DNA of 64,000 nucleotides from Tenericutes bacterium ADurb.BinA124. Lineage in GTDB: Bacteria; Bacillota_I; Bacilli_A; ML615J-28; CAG-698. Positions 17,587 to 25,654 of this stretch are shown piece after piece. The position numbers were made by a program, and so were the translations under genes. Location of the stretch: the NCBI GenBank assembly GCA_002068415.1, contig MVZM01000006.1, forward strand, positions 19,442 through 83,441. Direction: 5' to 3'. The notes under the pieces were generated by a model, which was not told the origin of the DNA, did no database searches, and worked only from the letters and a program-made list of their open reading frames with translations. Numbering within the stretch: position 1 is the stretch's first letter; every line of letters starts with the position of its first letter.

Positions 17587-19552
17587 GTTTTTTCCTAAAA
17601 ACTTTCTTTGATGAAACAAAAATGCTCAAAATTATTCCCCCCATAATACCTATTAAAACCGCATAAACTTCCATAGAAGCCCCGGCAGAAGAATCATTTT
17701 TCGCAATCAATTGTACAAAATGGGGATTTTGTTTCGAAGAAAGAATTGTTTCTTTAACTGTGTAATTTTTGGGCTTGTTATCAATAACCAGTGGTGTTTC
17801 CGCTTCACTTAACTTTTCAACCGTAAAAATAAGGGTCGTTATTTCTTGCTGATGACCGATAATCTCCAAAAAGTAATTGCCGGAAAGCGCAACCACTGTT
17901 CCCGATGACACTTCGTTACCATTTAATCTTCCTTGACCATTGAAATAAAGAGTTGTTCCCTCGTCATAGGTTTCCATATTACGAATATTGGTTTGTAATA
18001 AAAAAGTCGTTGTAAAAGGAATGATGATTTGATACTCATCATTAGCAAATAAATAAGTATTCGTGTAAAGTCCATAGGGATTAGCACCGATACTATTGGT
18101 CTTGAGAACGCCTCTTTGGTCAATACCATTGATTAATAAATGCCATTTTTTGGTAATGGCCATGTTGGTGCCAAGCGTTTCCTCGCGAATGGTAATCATT
18201 GTTAATTGTGTCATGGTAATTTTGTTTTGATTGACAACCGTTCCAATATAAATATTATGATGATGATCAAACATCAAGGTTTGACATTCTTCAAGATTGT
18301 GCCAACAAGCAAAACGATCTTGGTTAAGCAATTGGTGATTTTCATCAAATAAATGAATAATCCATTCCATGTTGTTCGGCCCCAGCACCTTAGTCAGCGT
18401 AACAATCTTTTGATTTTGAAAAACAACTTGACATTTTTTGACTTGATAATAACCTTCGCAAAGAGCAATTGTTTCATTGCGTAAATACAATAAATCATGT
18501 GAAAAATAAAATATTTGCATTCGATTCGTTGCAAAGTGAGCGGAGGTAATGCCGATTTGCGGGCCGGCATTATGAATTTGGATCATTTCTCCTAATGATA
18601 AATTTGACAAACTAAGCCAATCAATCACGCTTAATTGCCAATTAACAGCTATAAGGCCTAAATAATCCTGCTCGGGCAAGTTGGAACAAAAATAACCATC
18701 GCCGACAAAGGAAATCAATAAATAAAAACTACCATCCACAAAAACAACATCCACTAAATGGTTATAGCCTTGATTGCCAATTCCTATTAGGCTAATTTGA
18801 TAATTATTTTTCCCGTCCAAAAACCCAATAATAATATTATTGTTTGCTAAGAGCACCCCTGAATAATCAAATTTAATCGATTGACTACTGGCAACAAAAT
18901 AAAAGTTTTGATTAATATAAAAGAGTCGATGGGCGAAGTCATCATTTTCACCATGAATTTCTTTCTTTAAAAGCAATTGCCCAGCAAATGAATATTCATG
19001 AATAAAAACATTTCGTCCTTGATTGGGAGTATCATAATCACCAATAATCGTAATTCCCCGTTCAGTAACCACAGCATCCTTAATCATTCCATAATATAAA
19101 TCACTAATGGTCCTTTCCCAATAAACCTGACCATTGACATAAAGCACAAGATAGGGAAAAACCGTTTCGTTTTGCGTTTGATAGGGATAATAACCCGTAT
19201 TTTTTCCTCCAAAGGCCAAGGTTTTTTGCGAGTCAATTTTCATTATCCCTTGAACCGAATAATCAATATCCATGGTTTTTTGTGAAAGAAAACTTTGACC
19301 TTGTTGTAAATTATCAAGATTGGTAATAATCACATCCCTTGTTTCATATAAATTGTCAAGATAGTTAAAATATTCAACTTGATACTGGCCAGGAACATCC
19401 CAAGACACTTTGTTTTCCACAAGAGTATAATTTTCTTCAATTAAATCTTCATCACTCCCCAAGCCTTCCACCGCAACGATTGTTTCTAAAGCATTCACTT
19501 TTAGCGAACTAATGGCCAACAATCCCAAAATACCGATGATAATCTTTCTCAT
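17579..19552 (-). CDS. Large membrane-anchored extracellular protein, paralogue A
   Basis: A 657-residue protein with a cleavable signal peptide (MRKIIIGILGLLAISSLKVNA), a short Ig-like segment (about 45-75, WDVPGQYQVEYFNYLDN), a long beta-rich middle that looks like a propeller, and a C-terminal transmembrane helix (about 628-648) followed by KKVFRKKHD. Near the C-terminus, YFNGQGRLNGNEVSSGTVVA aligns with the downstream paralogue, so the two are likely an old tandem duplication. No catalytic motif was seen. It may bind ligands or form part of a surface layer; function is unknown. GGAGGG precedes the ATG. Confidence 0.6.
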   Translation of the reverse strand: MRKIIIGILGLLAISSLKVNALETIVAVEGLGSDEDLIEENYTLVENKVSWDVPGQYQVEYFNYLDNLYETRDVIITNLDNLQQGQSFLSQKTMDIDYSVQGIMKIDSQKTLAFGGKNTGYYPYQTQNETVFPYLVLYVNGQVYWERTISDLYYGMIKDAVVTERGITIIGDYDTPNQGRNVFIHEYSFAGQLLLKKEIHGENDDFAHRLFYINQNFYFVASSQSIKFDYSGVLLANNNIIIGFLDGKNNYQISLIGIGNQGYNHLVDVVFVDGSFYLLISFVGDGYFCSNLPEQDYLGLIAVNWQLSVIDWLSLSNLSLGEMIQIHNAGPQIGITSAHFATNRMQIFYFSHDLLYLRNETIALCEGYYQVKKCQVVFQNQKIVTLTKVLGPNNMEWIIHLFDENHQLLNQDRFACWHNLEECQTLMFDHHHNIYIGTVVNQNKITMTQLTMITIREETLGTNMAITKKWHLLINGIDQRGVLKTNSIGANPYGLYTNTYLFANDEYQIIIPFTTTFLLQTNIRNMETYDEGTTLYFNGQGRLNGNEVSSGTVVALSGNYFLEIIGHQQEITTLIFTVEKLSEAETPLVIDNKPKNYTVKETILSSKQNPHFVQLIAKNDSSAGASMEVYAVLIGIMGGIILSIFVSSKKVFRKKHD

Positions 19553-19587
19553 TTCAATCCCTCCACCAATATATTATTATCATCATC

Positions 19588-19625
19588 GGCCTTTTCGTTA
19601 AAAAAGGTCTTTTCGTTTAAAAAAA
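19588..19625. repeat. Imperfect tandem repeat (about 19 bp x 2)
   Basis: GGCCTTTTCGTTAAAAAA is followed directly by GGTCTTTTCGTTTAAAAAAA. It sits between the lipoprotein terminator and the start of paralogue A and may include that gene's upstream promoter region. Confidence 0.5.
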
Positions 19626-19645
19626 CCAAACGGTTAGTTTGGTTT
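19615..19645 (-). terminator. Terminator after the DUF885 lipoprotein gene
   Basis: AAACCAAAC, 5-nt loop, GTTTGGTTT followed by a T-run on the minus strand; it overlaps the stop codon at 19644. Confidence 0.85.
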
Positions 19646-22172
19646 AGTTGTGGTTTAAGTAGATAGGAATTTGCTCTTCCAAAATATAGAAAGGAGCCGG
19701 GCCAGTTAACAAATAGAATTTATGAAATTCCAAATCCGGGTTTTCATAATTTTTATCGGCGGCTTGGACCATGAAATTATCCTTTAAGGCCATTAATCGG
19801 TAATAACTGAAGAAATATTCAAAGAAATTAGTTGGTTCTTCAACTAGTTGATAATACATTTCTTCGAGATCTTCTAAAGGCAAGTCGCCAAAATAAGTCG
19901 CCAAATAATTCCCAAAATCCGTTATAGAATCGCCGAAATAATTGATTTTAATATCCGCAACACATAAAATGACATATGTTAAGCGTTTATTAATATTATA
20001 TGCTTCAATGAAGTCGGGATCAACTTTGGTATATTTACCAACAAATTCTTCAACATAAACGGCCCACGCTTCGGCGTAACTCGTAAAACTAAGGTATTTT
20101 CGTAAATTACATAAATCGCTGTTTTTTAAGACCACATGCTGCAATAAATGGCCCGGGATGGACTCATGAGCGATTGTGAAAAAAGCATAGGTGGGATTTT
20201 CCGAAAAGGTGGTATTATTAACATAGATGACCTCCGGAACGGAAGCATCAATTGGCGATAAAAAGTACATAGCTGGGGATGAATTTTCTTCCAGTGATGG
20301 ATGAATAGGCTTAATATTGACAACTACCTCGCCAATACTTGGAAAATCATTGACATAGCTTTCTAAAAAATGATCATAGGTTTGTTGATAAGTTCGCGCT
20401 GGTAAAAAAGTAGGTGAATTAATGATATTAAATAAATTAGGATTTTTTTGGTAAATTCTCATCAGTTCGGCATATTCGGAATCAAGGATAGAACGGAAAT
20501 AATTATAAGCTTGGCCAACCGTCATATTGGTTCCGCTAGCTTCCGTAAATAATAATTGATAATATTCTTTACCGTTGGCAAAGTGCGCTAAACCTTCATT
20601 ATTAGTGGCTTTACCTTTTAACTTAGCAAGCTCTGTACTTAAATATTCATAGGCGGGCACAAAATGATTATTGATATAATTTAAATTGTTTGCCTTATAT
20701 TCATCTTTTTCCGAGGCTGTTAAAAACGCTAATGTATCAACTTTATCATTAAAAACAGCAATTAAATAATTTTCTTCCGCATCGGCAAAAGTATCACATT
20801 GTGTTATGATGCCGTCAATTAAATAATCATTTAAGCCAAATCCTTGATTAGCACGATCAACTTCAAAAGCGATAAAATTTTCAAAAGTTTCTTGGGTAGT
20901 TAATAAATAGTCAAAGTAATCTTGCAAATCTTCTTTGGAATAAAAATGATATTCCGCCAAAATAAAGGGTAGTTGTGCTTGATAGCCCAAATAACTTCCT
21001 AGTGGCGTATCATAATAATAATAGTTTTCATAAGCAATGGTTTTATTTAAATAATCCATCGTTACATCGTAGGTTAATTCTTGTTCTTCAGTTAAATCAA
21101 CACTTATATAGTACTCTAAACTTTCTTTCAAAGCTTTCGCTTCAGCAATAACGGTTTGATGGGCTTCTAATGAAACATCGATTGCTTCCACTTTCCTTTC
21201 ACCAAGTTCAAAATTTTCTGGATAACGAAGGAAAAAATTGACATTCACTGGGTCATCAGCAATCATATCAAGGAAAATATTTTCAATGAACACATCAAAA
21301 TCTTCTAAGTCCGTAGGAATGGACACAGGTTTAATTTTAAGAGTAATTTTATTACTAATGGAAGTTGATTTAGTACTGGTGGCGGTAATGGAGACTTTTC
21401 CGGGGCTGATGCCTAAAACTTTGCCGGTACTATCAACCGTCGCAATGCTTTCATCGGAGCTTTTCCAAACAACGCTTTGTTCCGCTTGGGCAGGCAAAAC
21501 AACAGCCGTTAACTGTAAAGAACTGTCCACATCCAATTTATTTTGGGTGCTATTAATCGTAACTGTTTCCGGAAGAACAACAAGGGCTTTGATTTTAAGG
21601 GAAATAGAATTACTGATGGAACTTAATTTTGTGCTGGTGGCGGTAATGGAGACCGTTCCCGCACTGAGGCCTAAAACTTTGCCGGTATTATCAACCGTCG
21701 CAATGCTTTCATCGGAACTACTCCAAACAACGCTTTGTTCCGCTTCCGCAGGCCAAACAAGCGCTGTTAATTGTAAAGAACTATTAACATCCACTTCTTT
21801 TTGGGGGCTGTTAATCGTAATGGAGCTTGGATGAACAGTGGCAGTTTTAACTTCCAGCGAAATAGACTTACTGATGGAACTTAATTTCGTGCTGGTGGCG
21901 GTAATGGATACCGTTCCCGCACTGAGGCCTAAAACTTTACCGGTATTATCAACTGTCGCAATCGTTTCGTCGGAACTACTCCACACAACGCTTTGTTCCG
22001 CTTCCGCAGGCAAAACAAGCGCTGTTAATTGTAAAGAACCATTGACTTCTAATTCGCTTTGCTGGCTGTTAATCGTAATCGATTCTGGATTAACTGGGGT
22101 TTTTTCAGGTTTACAAGCCGTAACCAATCCCAATAAAACAAAAATAATTATTAATAATCTAAATTTTTTCAT
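19644..22172 (-). CDS. Lipoprotein with three Ig-like (BIG2) repeats and a DUF885 peptidase-like domain
   Basis: The 842-residue product has a lipobox (GLVTAC, Cys20), three Ig-like repeats of 86 residues each (31-116, 117-202, 203-288, each with VVWxSSDExIATVDxTGKVLG), and a DUF885-type domain (about 300-840). The domain has the HESIPGH motif (His669, Glu670, His675), expected to bind zinc in this peptidase-like family, and a later SYAEAWAVYVEEF. It is likely an exported peptidase displayed on the cell surface, in keeping with a peptide-fermenting lifestyle. The start overlaps the ackA stop (ATGA), so it is coupled to ackA. Confidence 0.85.
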   Translation of the reverse strand: MKKFRLLIIIFVLLGLVTACKPEKTPVNPESITINSQQSELEVNGSLQLTALVLPAEAEQSVVWSSSDETIATVDNTGKVLGLSAGTVSITATSTKLSSISKSISLEVKTATVHPSSITINSPQKEVDVNSSLQLTALVWPAEAEQSVVWSSSDESIATVDNTGKVLGLSAGTVSITATSTKLSSISNSISLKIKALVVLPETVTINSTQNKLDVDSSLQLTAVVLPAQAEQSVVWKSSDESIATVDSTGKVLGISPGKVSITATSTKSTSISNKITLKIKPVSIPTDLEDFDVFIENIFLDMIADDPVNVNFFLRYPENFELGERKVEAIDVSLEAHQTVIAEAKALKESLEYYISVDLTEEQELTYDVTMDYLNKTIAYENYYYYDTPLGSYLGYQAQLPFILAEYHFYSKEDLQDYFDYLLTTQETFENFIAFEVDRANQGFGLNDYLIDGIITQCDTFADAEENYLIAVFNDKVDTLAFLTASEKDEYKANNLNYINNHFVPAYEYLSTELAKLKGKATNNEGLAHFANGKEYYQLLFTEASGTNMTVGQAYNYFRSILDSEYAELMRIYQKNPNLFNIINSPTFLPARTYQQTYDHFLESYVNDFPSIGEVVVNIKPIHPSLEENSSPAMYFLSPIDASVPEVIYVNNTTFSENPTYAFFTIAHESIPGHLLQHVVLKNSDLCNLRKYLSFTSYAEAWAVYVEEFVGKYTKVDPDFIEAYNINKRLTYVILCVADIKINYFGDSITDFGNYLATYFGDLPLEDLEEMYYQLVEEPTNFFEYFFSYYRLMALKDNFMVQAADKNYENPDLEFHKFYLLTGPAPFYILEEQIPIYLNHN
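21309..22082. repeat. Three tandem 258-bp repeats encoding Ig-like domains
   Basis: The three coding units differ at few positions and even share long identical DNA stretches, especially the first two. This explains the long antisense open frames here, which are shadows of the repeat. High identity suggests recent duplication or ongoing homogenisation, so the copy number may vary between strains. Confidence 0.85.
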
Positions 22173-23359
22173 AAATTTGCTAACCTCACTGTATCCCGAG
22201 CGATCATCACTTCTTCATCAGTTGGAACAATGAAGGCTCGAACTTTCGACTCCGGTTTGGTAATTTCCTTAATCTTGCCACGAGTATTATTGGCTTCTTC
22301 ATCAAGAACAATCCCCAAAGCTCCGAGGCGATTGATAATATCTTTGCGGAAAGAAATGCTGTTTTCACCAATTCCAGCCGTGAAAACAAGAACATCCAAG
22401 CCGCCCATATAAAGGTAATAACTACCAATATAATCAACAATCCGTTTATATTGGACATCTAAAGCCAAGCGACAGCGAGCATTTCCTTTCGCAACTTCTT
22501 CTTCCAAGTCACGGGAATCATTCCAAAACCCGGAAACACCTAAATAACCGGATTTCTTATTCAGGATGGCTAAGACTTGGGAAACTGATAAATGCTCTTT
22601 ATTACAGATAAACTCCACAATGGTGGGGTCAATATTGCCACTGCGCGTTCCCATCGGAATTCCTTCTAAAGGCGTTAATCCCATTGAAGTATCAACAACT
22701 TTTCCGTTTTTAATGGCGGCTATCGAAGCCCCATTGCCAATGTGCAAAGTGATAACTTTTAAATCGGCCAATGGTTTTCCCAAAACTTCCGCAATTTTAT
22801 GTGAAACATATTTATGACTTGTTCCGTGGAAACCGTATTTCCGAATATTGTATTTAGTATACCATTCATAGGGAACGGCATACATATAAGCTTCCGGTTC
22901 CATCGTTTGATGAAATGAGGTATCAAAAACGGCGACATTCGGCACTCCAGGAAGAGCGTTTTGGAAAGCTTCAATAGCAATTAAATTGGCCGGGTTGTGA
23001 AGTGGCGCCAGCGAACAATAATCACGAATTATCTCAATAGCTTTGGGCGTAATTAAAGCGGAATCGGAGAAATAAGCACCGCCTTGAACAATCCGGTGAC
23101 CAATCCCTTTGATTTCCATTAATGAAGCAACAATGTTTTTCCCAACTAAATCATTAAGTAATAAGTTGACGGCTTCGGAATGATTGCGAACGGGTAAAAC
23201 TTGTTTTTGTTTATTACCATTTATTTTAATCGTGTAGTACGCATCTTCCGCACCAATTCTTTCAATAACACCCTCGGTAATTACTGATTCTTCCGGCATA
23301 TTCATTAATTTAAATTTTAGTGATGAACTGCCGGCATTAACAGCCATAATTTTTAACAT
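22169..23359 (-). CDS. ackA: Acetate kinase
   Basis: Interconverts acetyl phosphate plus ADP and acetate plus ATP, the usual final ATP-forming step in fermentation. Signatures: MAVNAGSSSLKFKL at the start, VAVFDTSFHQTM, KYGFHGTSHKYVS, THLGNGAS-like segment ITLHIGNGASIAAIKNGK, and LTPLEGIPMGTRSGNIDP. The ATG at 23359 is set by AGGAGG six to seven bases upstream; the open frame extends further but without similarity. The length of 396 is normal. It lies behind a YtxK-like gene, as in Bacillus, and could also accept longer acyl phosphates, though the sequence looks like a true AckA. Confidence 0.95.
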   Translation of the reverse strand: MLKIMAVNAGSSSLKFKLMNMPEESVITEGVIERIGAEDAYYTIKINGNKQKQVLPVRNHSEAVNLLLNDLVGKNIVASLMEIKGIGHRIVQGGAYFSDSALITPKAIEIIRDYCSLAPLHNPANLIAIEAFQNALPGVPNVAVFDTSFHQTMEPEAYMYAVPYEWYTKYNIRKYGFHGTSHKYVSHKIAEVLGKPLADLKVITLHIGNGASIAAIKNGKVVDTSMGLTPLEGIPMGTRSGNIDPTIVEFICNKEHLSVSQVLAILNKKSGYLGVSGFWNDSRDLEEEVAKGNARCRLALDVQYKRIVDYIGSYYLYMGGLDVLVFTAGIGENSISFRKDIINRLGALGIVLDEEANNTRGKIKEITKPESKVRAFIVPTDEEVMIARDTVRLANL

Positions 23360-23369
23360 TTTTTTCCTC

Positions 23370-24323
23370 CTATAATTTATCGGTAAATTGATCAAGTTTA
23401 GCAAGCAAAGTGGGCAATTGCGACTTTGATAGATTAGCAATCGGGAAAATCAATAAATCCCAAGCATTTAAAATGGTTTTTTTACCGATTAAAATACTTT
23501 TGCGTTGTTTTTCCGATTGGAACATCGTTTCCGGCAAAACAATTAAGCCTAGCAAAGTAGCCCAATTGTTAAGAAAATTTCTAAACAACTGAGCACCTGG
23601 TTGATTGAAAAAATCGTTGTTCACCAAATAGATAAAGTATCCTTGATCTTTGAGATTGGCAAGTTGCGATGAAATCGCTAAATAGGGATAATAAGTAATC
23701 TTGGTGGTGGCTAAGGGATGCGATGGCGGAACCGTTTTTTCATAAATGCCATCATCCAAGTCACCAATTTCCAAATCGACGAGATCATGAATCGGAGTCA
23801 TGACATCTTGCCAATAAATCTTTAGCTCATTGTTTTGCAAATCCGCCCAACTAGCAGCTAATTGCACCAAAACGGGATTTAGTTCAATGCCGATTAACTC
23901 TTTGTCACCGGGAAAATGATTAGCAACAGTTTGTAATAAATTACTTGTTCCTAAATTAATATCTAAAATGGTTAAACTTTGACCAGAAAACTTGCGATTG
24001 ATGATGCGGGAAAACAAATAATTAACCGTATCGGGCGTCATCAATGACAATTTTTGATTCATTGCTTGATAAGCTTTAACGGTTAATAATTGCAGGGCTA
24101 AACGAATATCTTCTTGAGTAAAAGTTTCCTTATTGAGGGCTTTAGTGAGCGTAGTAATTTTTACAATCTCCTCATGGGGAAGATTTAATTCCCAATCATC
24201 TTCTAAGATAATTTCTTTAGTTTTGTGGAAGGCTTCTAAATAACTTAAGCCTAATTCACTGACTAAAATCATGGCGATTTCATCAAAAAAATCAAAATAA
24301 AGCTCTGTTTTATTGTTCATCAT
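23370..24323 (-). CDS. YtxK-like class I SAM methyltransferase family protein
   Basis: A 317-residue protein related to N6-adenine DNA methyltransferases. An N-terminal helical region (about 1-100) is followed by a Rossmann-type core with LTILDINLGTSNLLQTVANHF (SAM motif I) and GIELNPVLVQLA (motif II). The catalytic NPPY motif of DNA methyltransferases is not present; the matching place reads EIGDLDDG, as in YtxK proteins, so base methylation is doubtful. It sits ten bases before ackA, the same neighbour as in Bacillus. Its role is unknown. Confidence 0.75.
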   Translation of the reverse strand: MMNNKTELYFDFFDEIAMILVSELGLSYLEAFHKTKEIILEDDWELNLPHEEIVKITTLTKALNKETFTQEDIRLALQLLTVKAYQAMNQKLSLMTPDTVNYLFSRIINRKFSGQSLTILDINLGTSNLLQTVANHFPGDKELIGIELNPVLVQLAASWADLQNNELKIYWQDVMTPIHDLVDLEIGDLDDGIYEKTVPPSHPLATTKITYYPYLAISSQLANLKDQGYFIYLVNNDFFNQPGAQLFRNFLNNWATLLGLIVLPETMFQSEKQRKSILIGKKTILNAWDLLIFPIANLSKSQLPTLLAKLDQFTDKL

Positions 24324-24771
24324 TAACCTTCATTATTTTTACAATTACCTCTGCTTCCGTTAAGTAAATAAGGGCATAGGTCGCACCTAATTTAGTTCTT
24401 GGAAAAACGGGCGAACCGGGACATAAAATATGAACACCTTGATGGTATAAATAATAGGGGCGATGAGTATGACCATGAATGATGATATCGCAATGATTCT
24501 TTTTGGCTAAGGCCGCTAACGAATTAGGATTGAGAGGGAAAAAGTGCCCATGAAATAAGTAAATTTGATGATTGCCAAGCGGAATAATGCGGCGCTTGTT
24601 TTTAATAAAAAAATCACAGTTTCCCTTGACTGTCACAAATGGCTCAAGCTCAAAGTCATGGCGTTCACTGTCCCCCGCATCGAGAAACAATTGAGCTTGA
24701 GGATGTCTTTTCATTAATGTAGCCAAAATATCAACTTGTCGATGAAGATCACTTGTGACTAGTATTTCCAT
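24310..24771 (-). CDS. YfcE/MJ0936-type metallophosphodiesterase
   Basis: A small (153-residue) calcineurin-like phosphoesterase. Metal ligands are seen in TSDLHRQ, DAGDSERHD, VKGNCDFF, LFHGHFF and IIHGHTHRP, in the order expected. Members hydrolyse phosphodiesters in vitro; the natural substrate is not known. I start at the ATG at 24771 (MEILVTSDLH); the open frame extends to 24834 without similarity. Its end overlaps the next gene (AATGATGAACAATAA). It heads the operon phosphodiesterase-ytxK-ackA-lipoprotein. Confidence 0.85.
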   Translation of the reverse strand: MEILVTSDLHRQVDILATLMKRHPQAQLFLDAGDSERHDFELEPFVTVKGNCDFFIKNKRRIIPLGNHQIYLFHGHFFPLNPNSLAALAKKNHCDIIIHGHTHRPYYLYHQGVHILCPGSPVFPRTKLGATYALIYLTEAEVIVKIMKVNDEQ

Positions 24772-24796
24772 CGGAGCACCAACTTTTCTAGTGAAT

Positions 24797-24825
24797 ATCT
24801 TATCATATTTCAAGCCTTTTTTCAA
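24797..24825 (-). promoter_or_regulatory. Promoter of the phosphodiesterase-ackA-lipoprotein operon
   Basis: TTGAAA, 17 bases, TAAGAT with an extended TG on the minus strand, 26 bases before the chosen start at 24771. Its position inside the longer open frame supports the shorter start. Confidence 0.7.
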
Positions 24826-24871
24826 GCCATTCAATGGAAAGATACCGATAATCTTTTTCTAAAAAAGTAAA

Positions 24872-24900
24872 TTGTTAATTATACTTCCTTATGCTATAAT
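24872..24900 (+). promoter_or_regulatory. Promoter of flavodoxin-yidD
   Basis: TTGTTA, 17 bases, TATAAT with an extended TGC, 18 bases before the ATG; divergent from the phosphodiesterase promoter. Confidence 0.8.
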
Positions 24901-24918
24901 CTTAGTGAGGAAATAAAT

Positions 24919-25401
24919 ATGAATAACACCTTGATTATTTATGGAACCAAGTTCAACTCAACGAAGAAAGTGGCCGAGATTATTAAGGACAAAACCCCTA
25001 ATTCCACAATCATGAGTAAACTGGAATTCCGAAAACTAAAAAATTTAAATGATTACTCGCGAATTATCATCGGTACCAATGTCATCATGGGAACATTTAA
25101 TGGCGCCATTAAAAAATTCATTCGTAAACACCATAAAGTATTAATTACCAAAACGGTTTATGGTTTTATTTTAGGATCAAATATCGCGATGGCAGCCAAA
25201 TATGAAGCTAAACTGCAAAAAATCACTAATGCCAAGCAAGTCGTCTTTGTTGGCGGAATCATCAATCCCACACTTGCTAAGGGATTGTATAAGAAAATGA
25301 TGGAAGGGGTATTGCTGTCCTTAAAGGAAAACAAGCAACCCGTTCCATCAATCAATTACTCGATGCTTAACCAATTCATTAATAGAATAAATCATGAATG
25401 A
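24919..25401 (+). CDS. Flavodoxin-domain protein
   Basis: A 160-residue protein with an FMN-binding flavodoxin fold of the HemG/protoporphyrinogen-oxidase-like type: TLIIYGTKFNSTKKVAEII forms the phosphate loop and RIIIGTNVIMGTFNGAIKKF the second segment. Such proteins either carry electrons or act as flavin-dependent oxidases; without heme genes nearby I cannot say which. A GTGAGG site precedes the ATG. The end overlaps the yidD start by eight bases. Confidence 0.75.
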   Translation: MNNTLIIYGTKFNSTKKVAEIIKDKTPNSTIMSKLEFRKLKNLNDYSRIIIGTNVIMGTFNGAIKKFIRKHHKVLITKTVYGFILGSNIAMAAKYEAKLQKITNAKQVVFVGGIINPTLAKGLYKKMMEGVLLSLKENKQPVPSINYSMLNQFINRINHE

Positions 25402-25654
25402 GAACAATATGAATAAAATCCCCATTAAGTTAATCCGTTGGTATCAAAAAAGAAATTTCGAAAAAGGAACTCATTGTCGGTTTTCGCCAACTTGTTCCCA
25501 TTATAGCCTCCAAGCTTACCAAAAATTCCCCTTTATGAAAGCATCCTTGTTAAGCCTTTGGCGAATCATACGATGCAATCCCTTATCAAAAGGAGGATAC
25601 GACCCCGTACCCCCCACCCGTATAGAAAAATTATTTAAAAATGATTTCGAATAA
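25394..25654 (+). CDS. yidD: Membrane protein insertion efficiency factor YidD
   Basis: An 86-residue member of the YidD family with the three-cysteine signature: THCRFSPTCSHYSLQAYQKF and later RIIRCNPLSKGGYDPVP. YidD assists YidC in inserting membrane proteins. It usually neighbours rpmH-rnpA-yidC, so its place behind a flavodoxin gene is unusual. Start could be the ATG at 25394 or 25409. Its 3' end overlaps the convergent gene at 25631 by 24 bases. Confidence 0.92.
   Translation: MNENNMNKIPIKLIRWYQKRNFEKGTHCRFSPTCSHYSLQAYQKFPFMKASLLSLWRIIRCNPLSKGGYDPVPPTRIEKLFKNDFE

Noticed and set aside
21238..22233. Two long plus-strand reading frames opposite the lipoprotein
   Set aside because: They are antisense shadows of the three Ig-like repeats; no ribosome binding sites and the predicted peptides only mirror the repeat period.
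22169..23359. Butyrate kinase instead of acetate kinase
   Set aside because: The MAVNAGSSSLKFKL start, HNGA-like segments and PMGTRSGNIDP motif are those of AckA.
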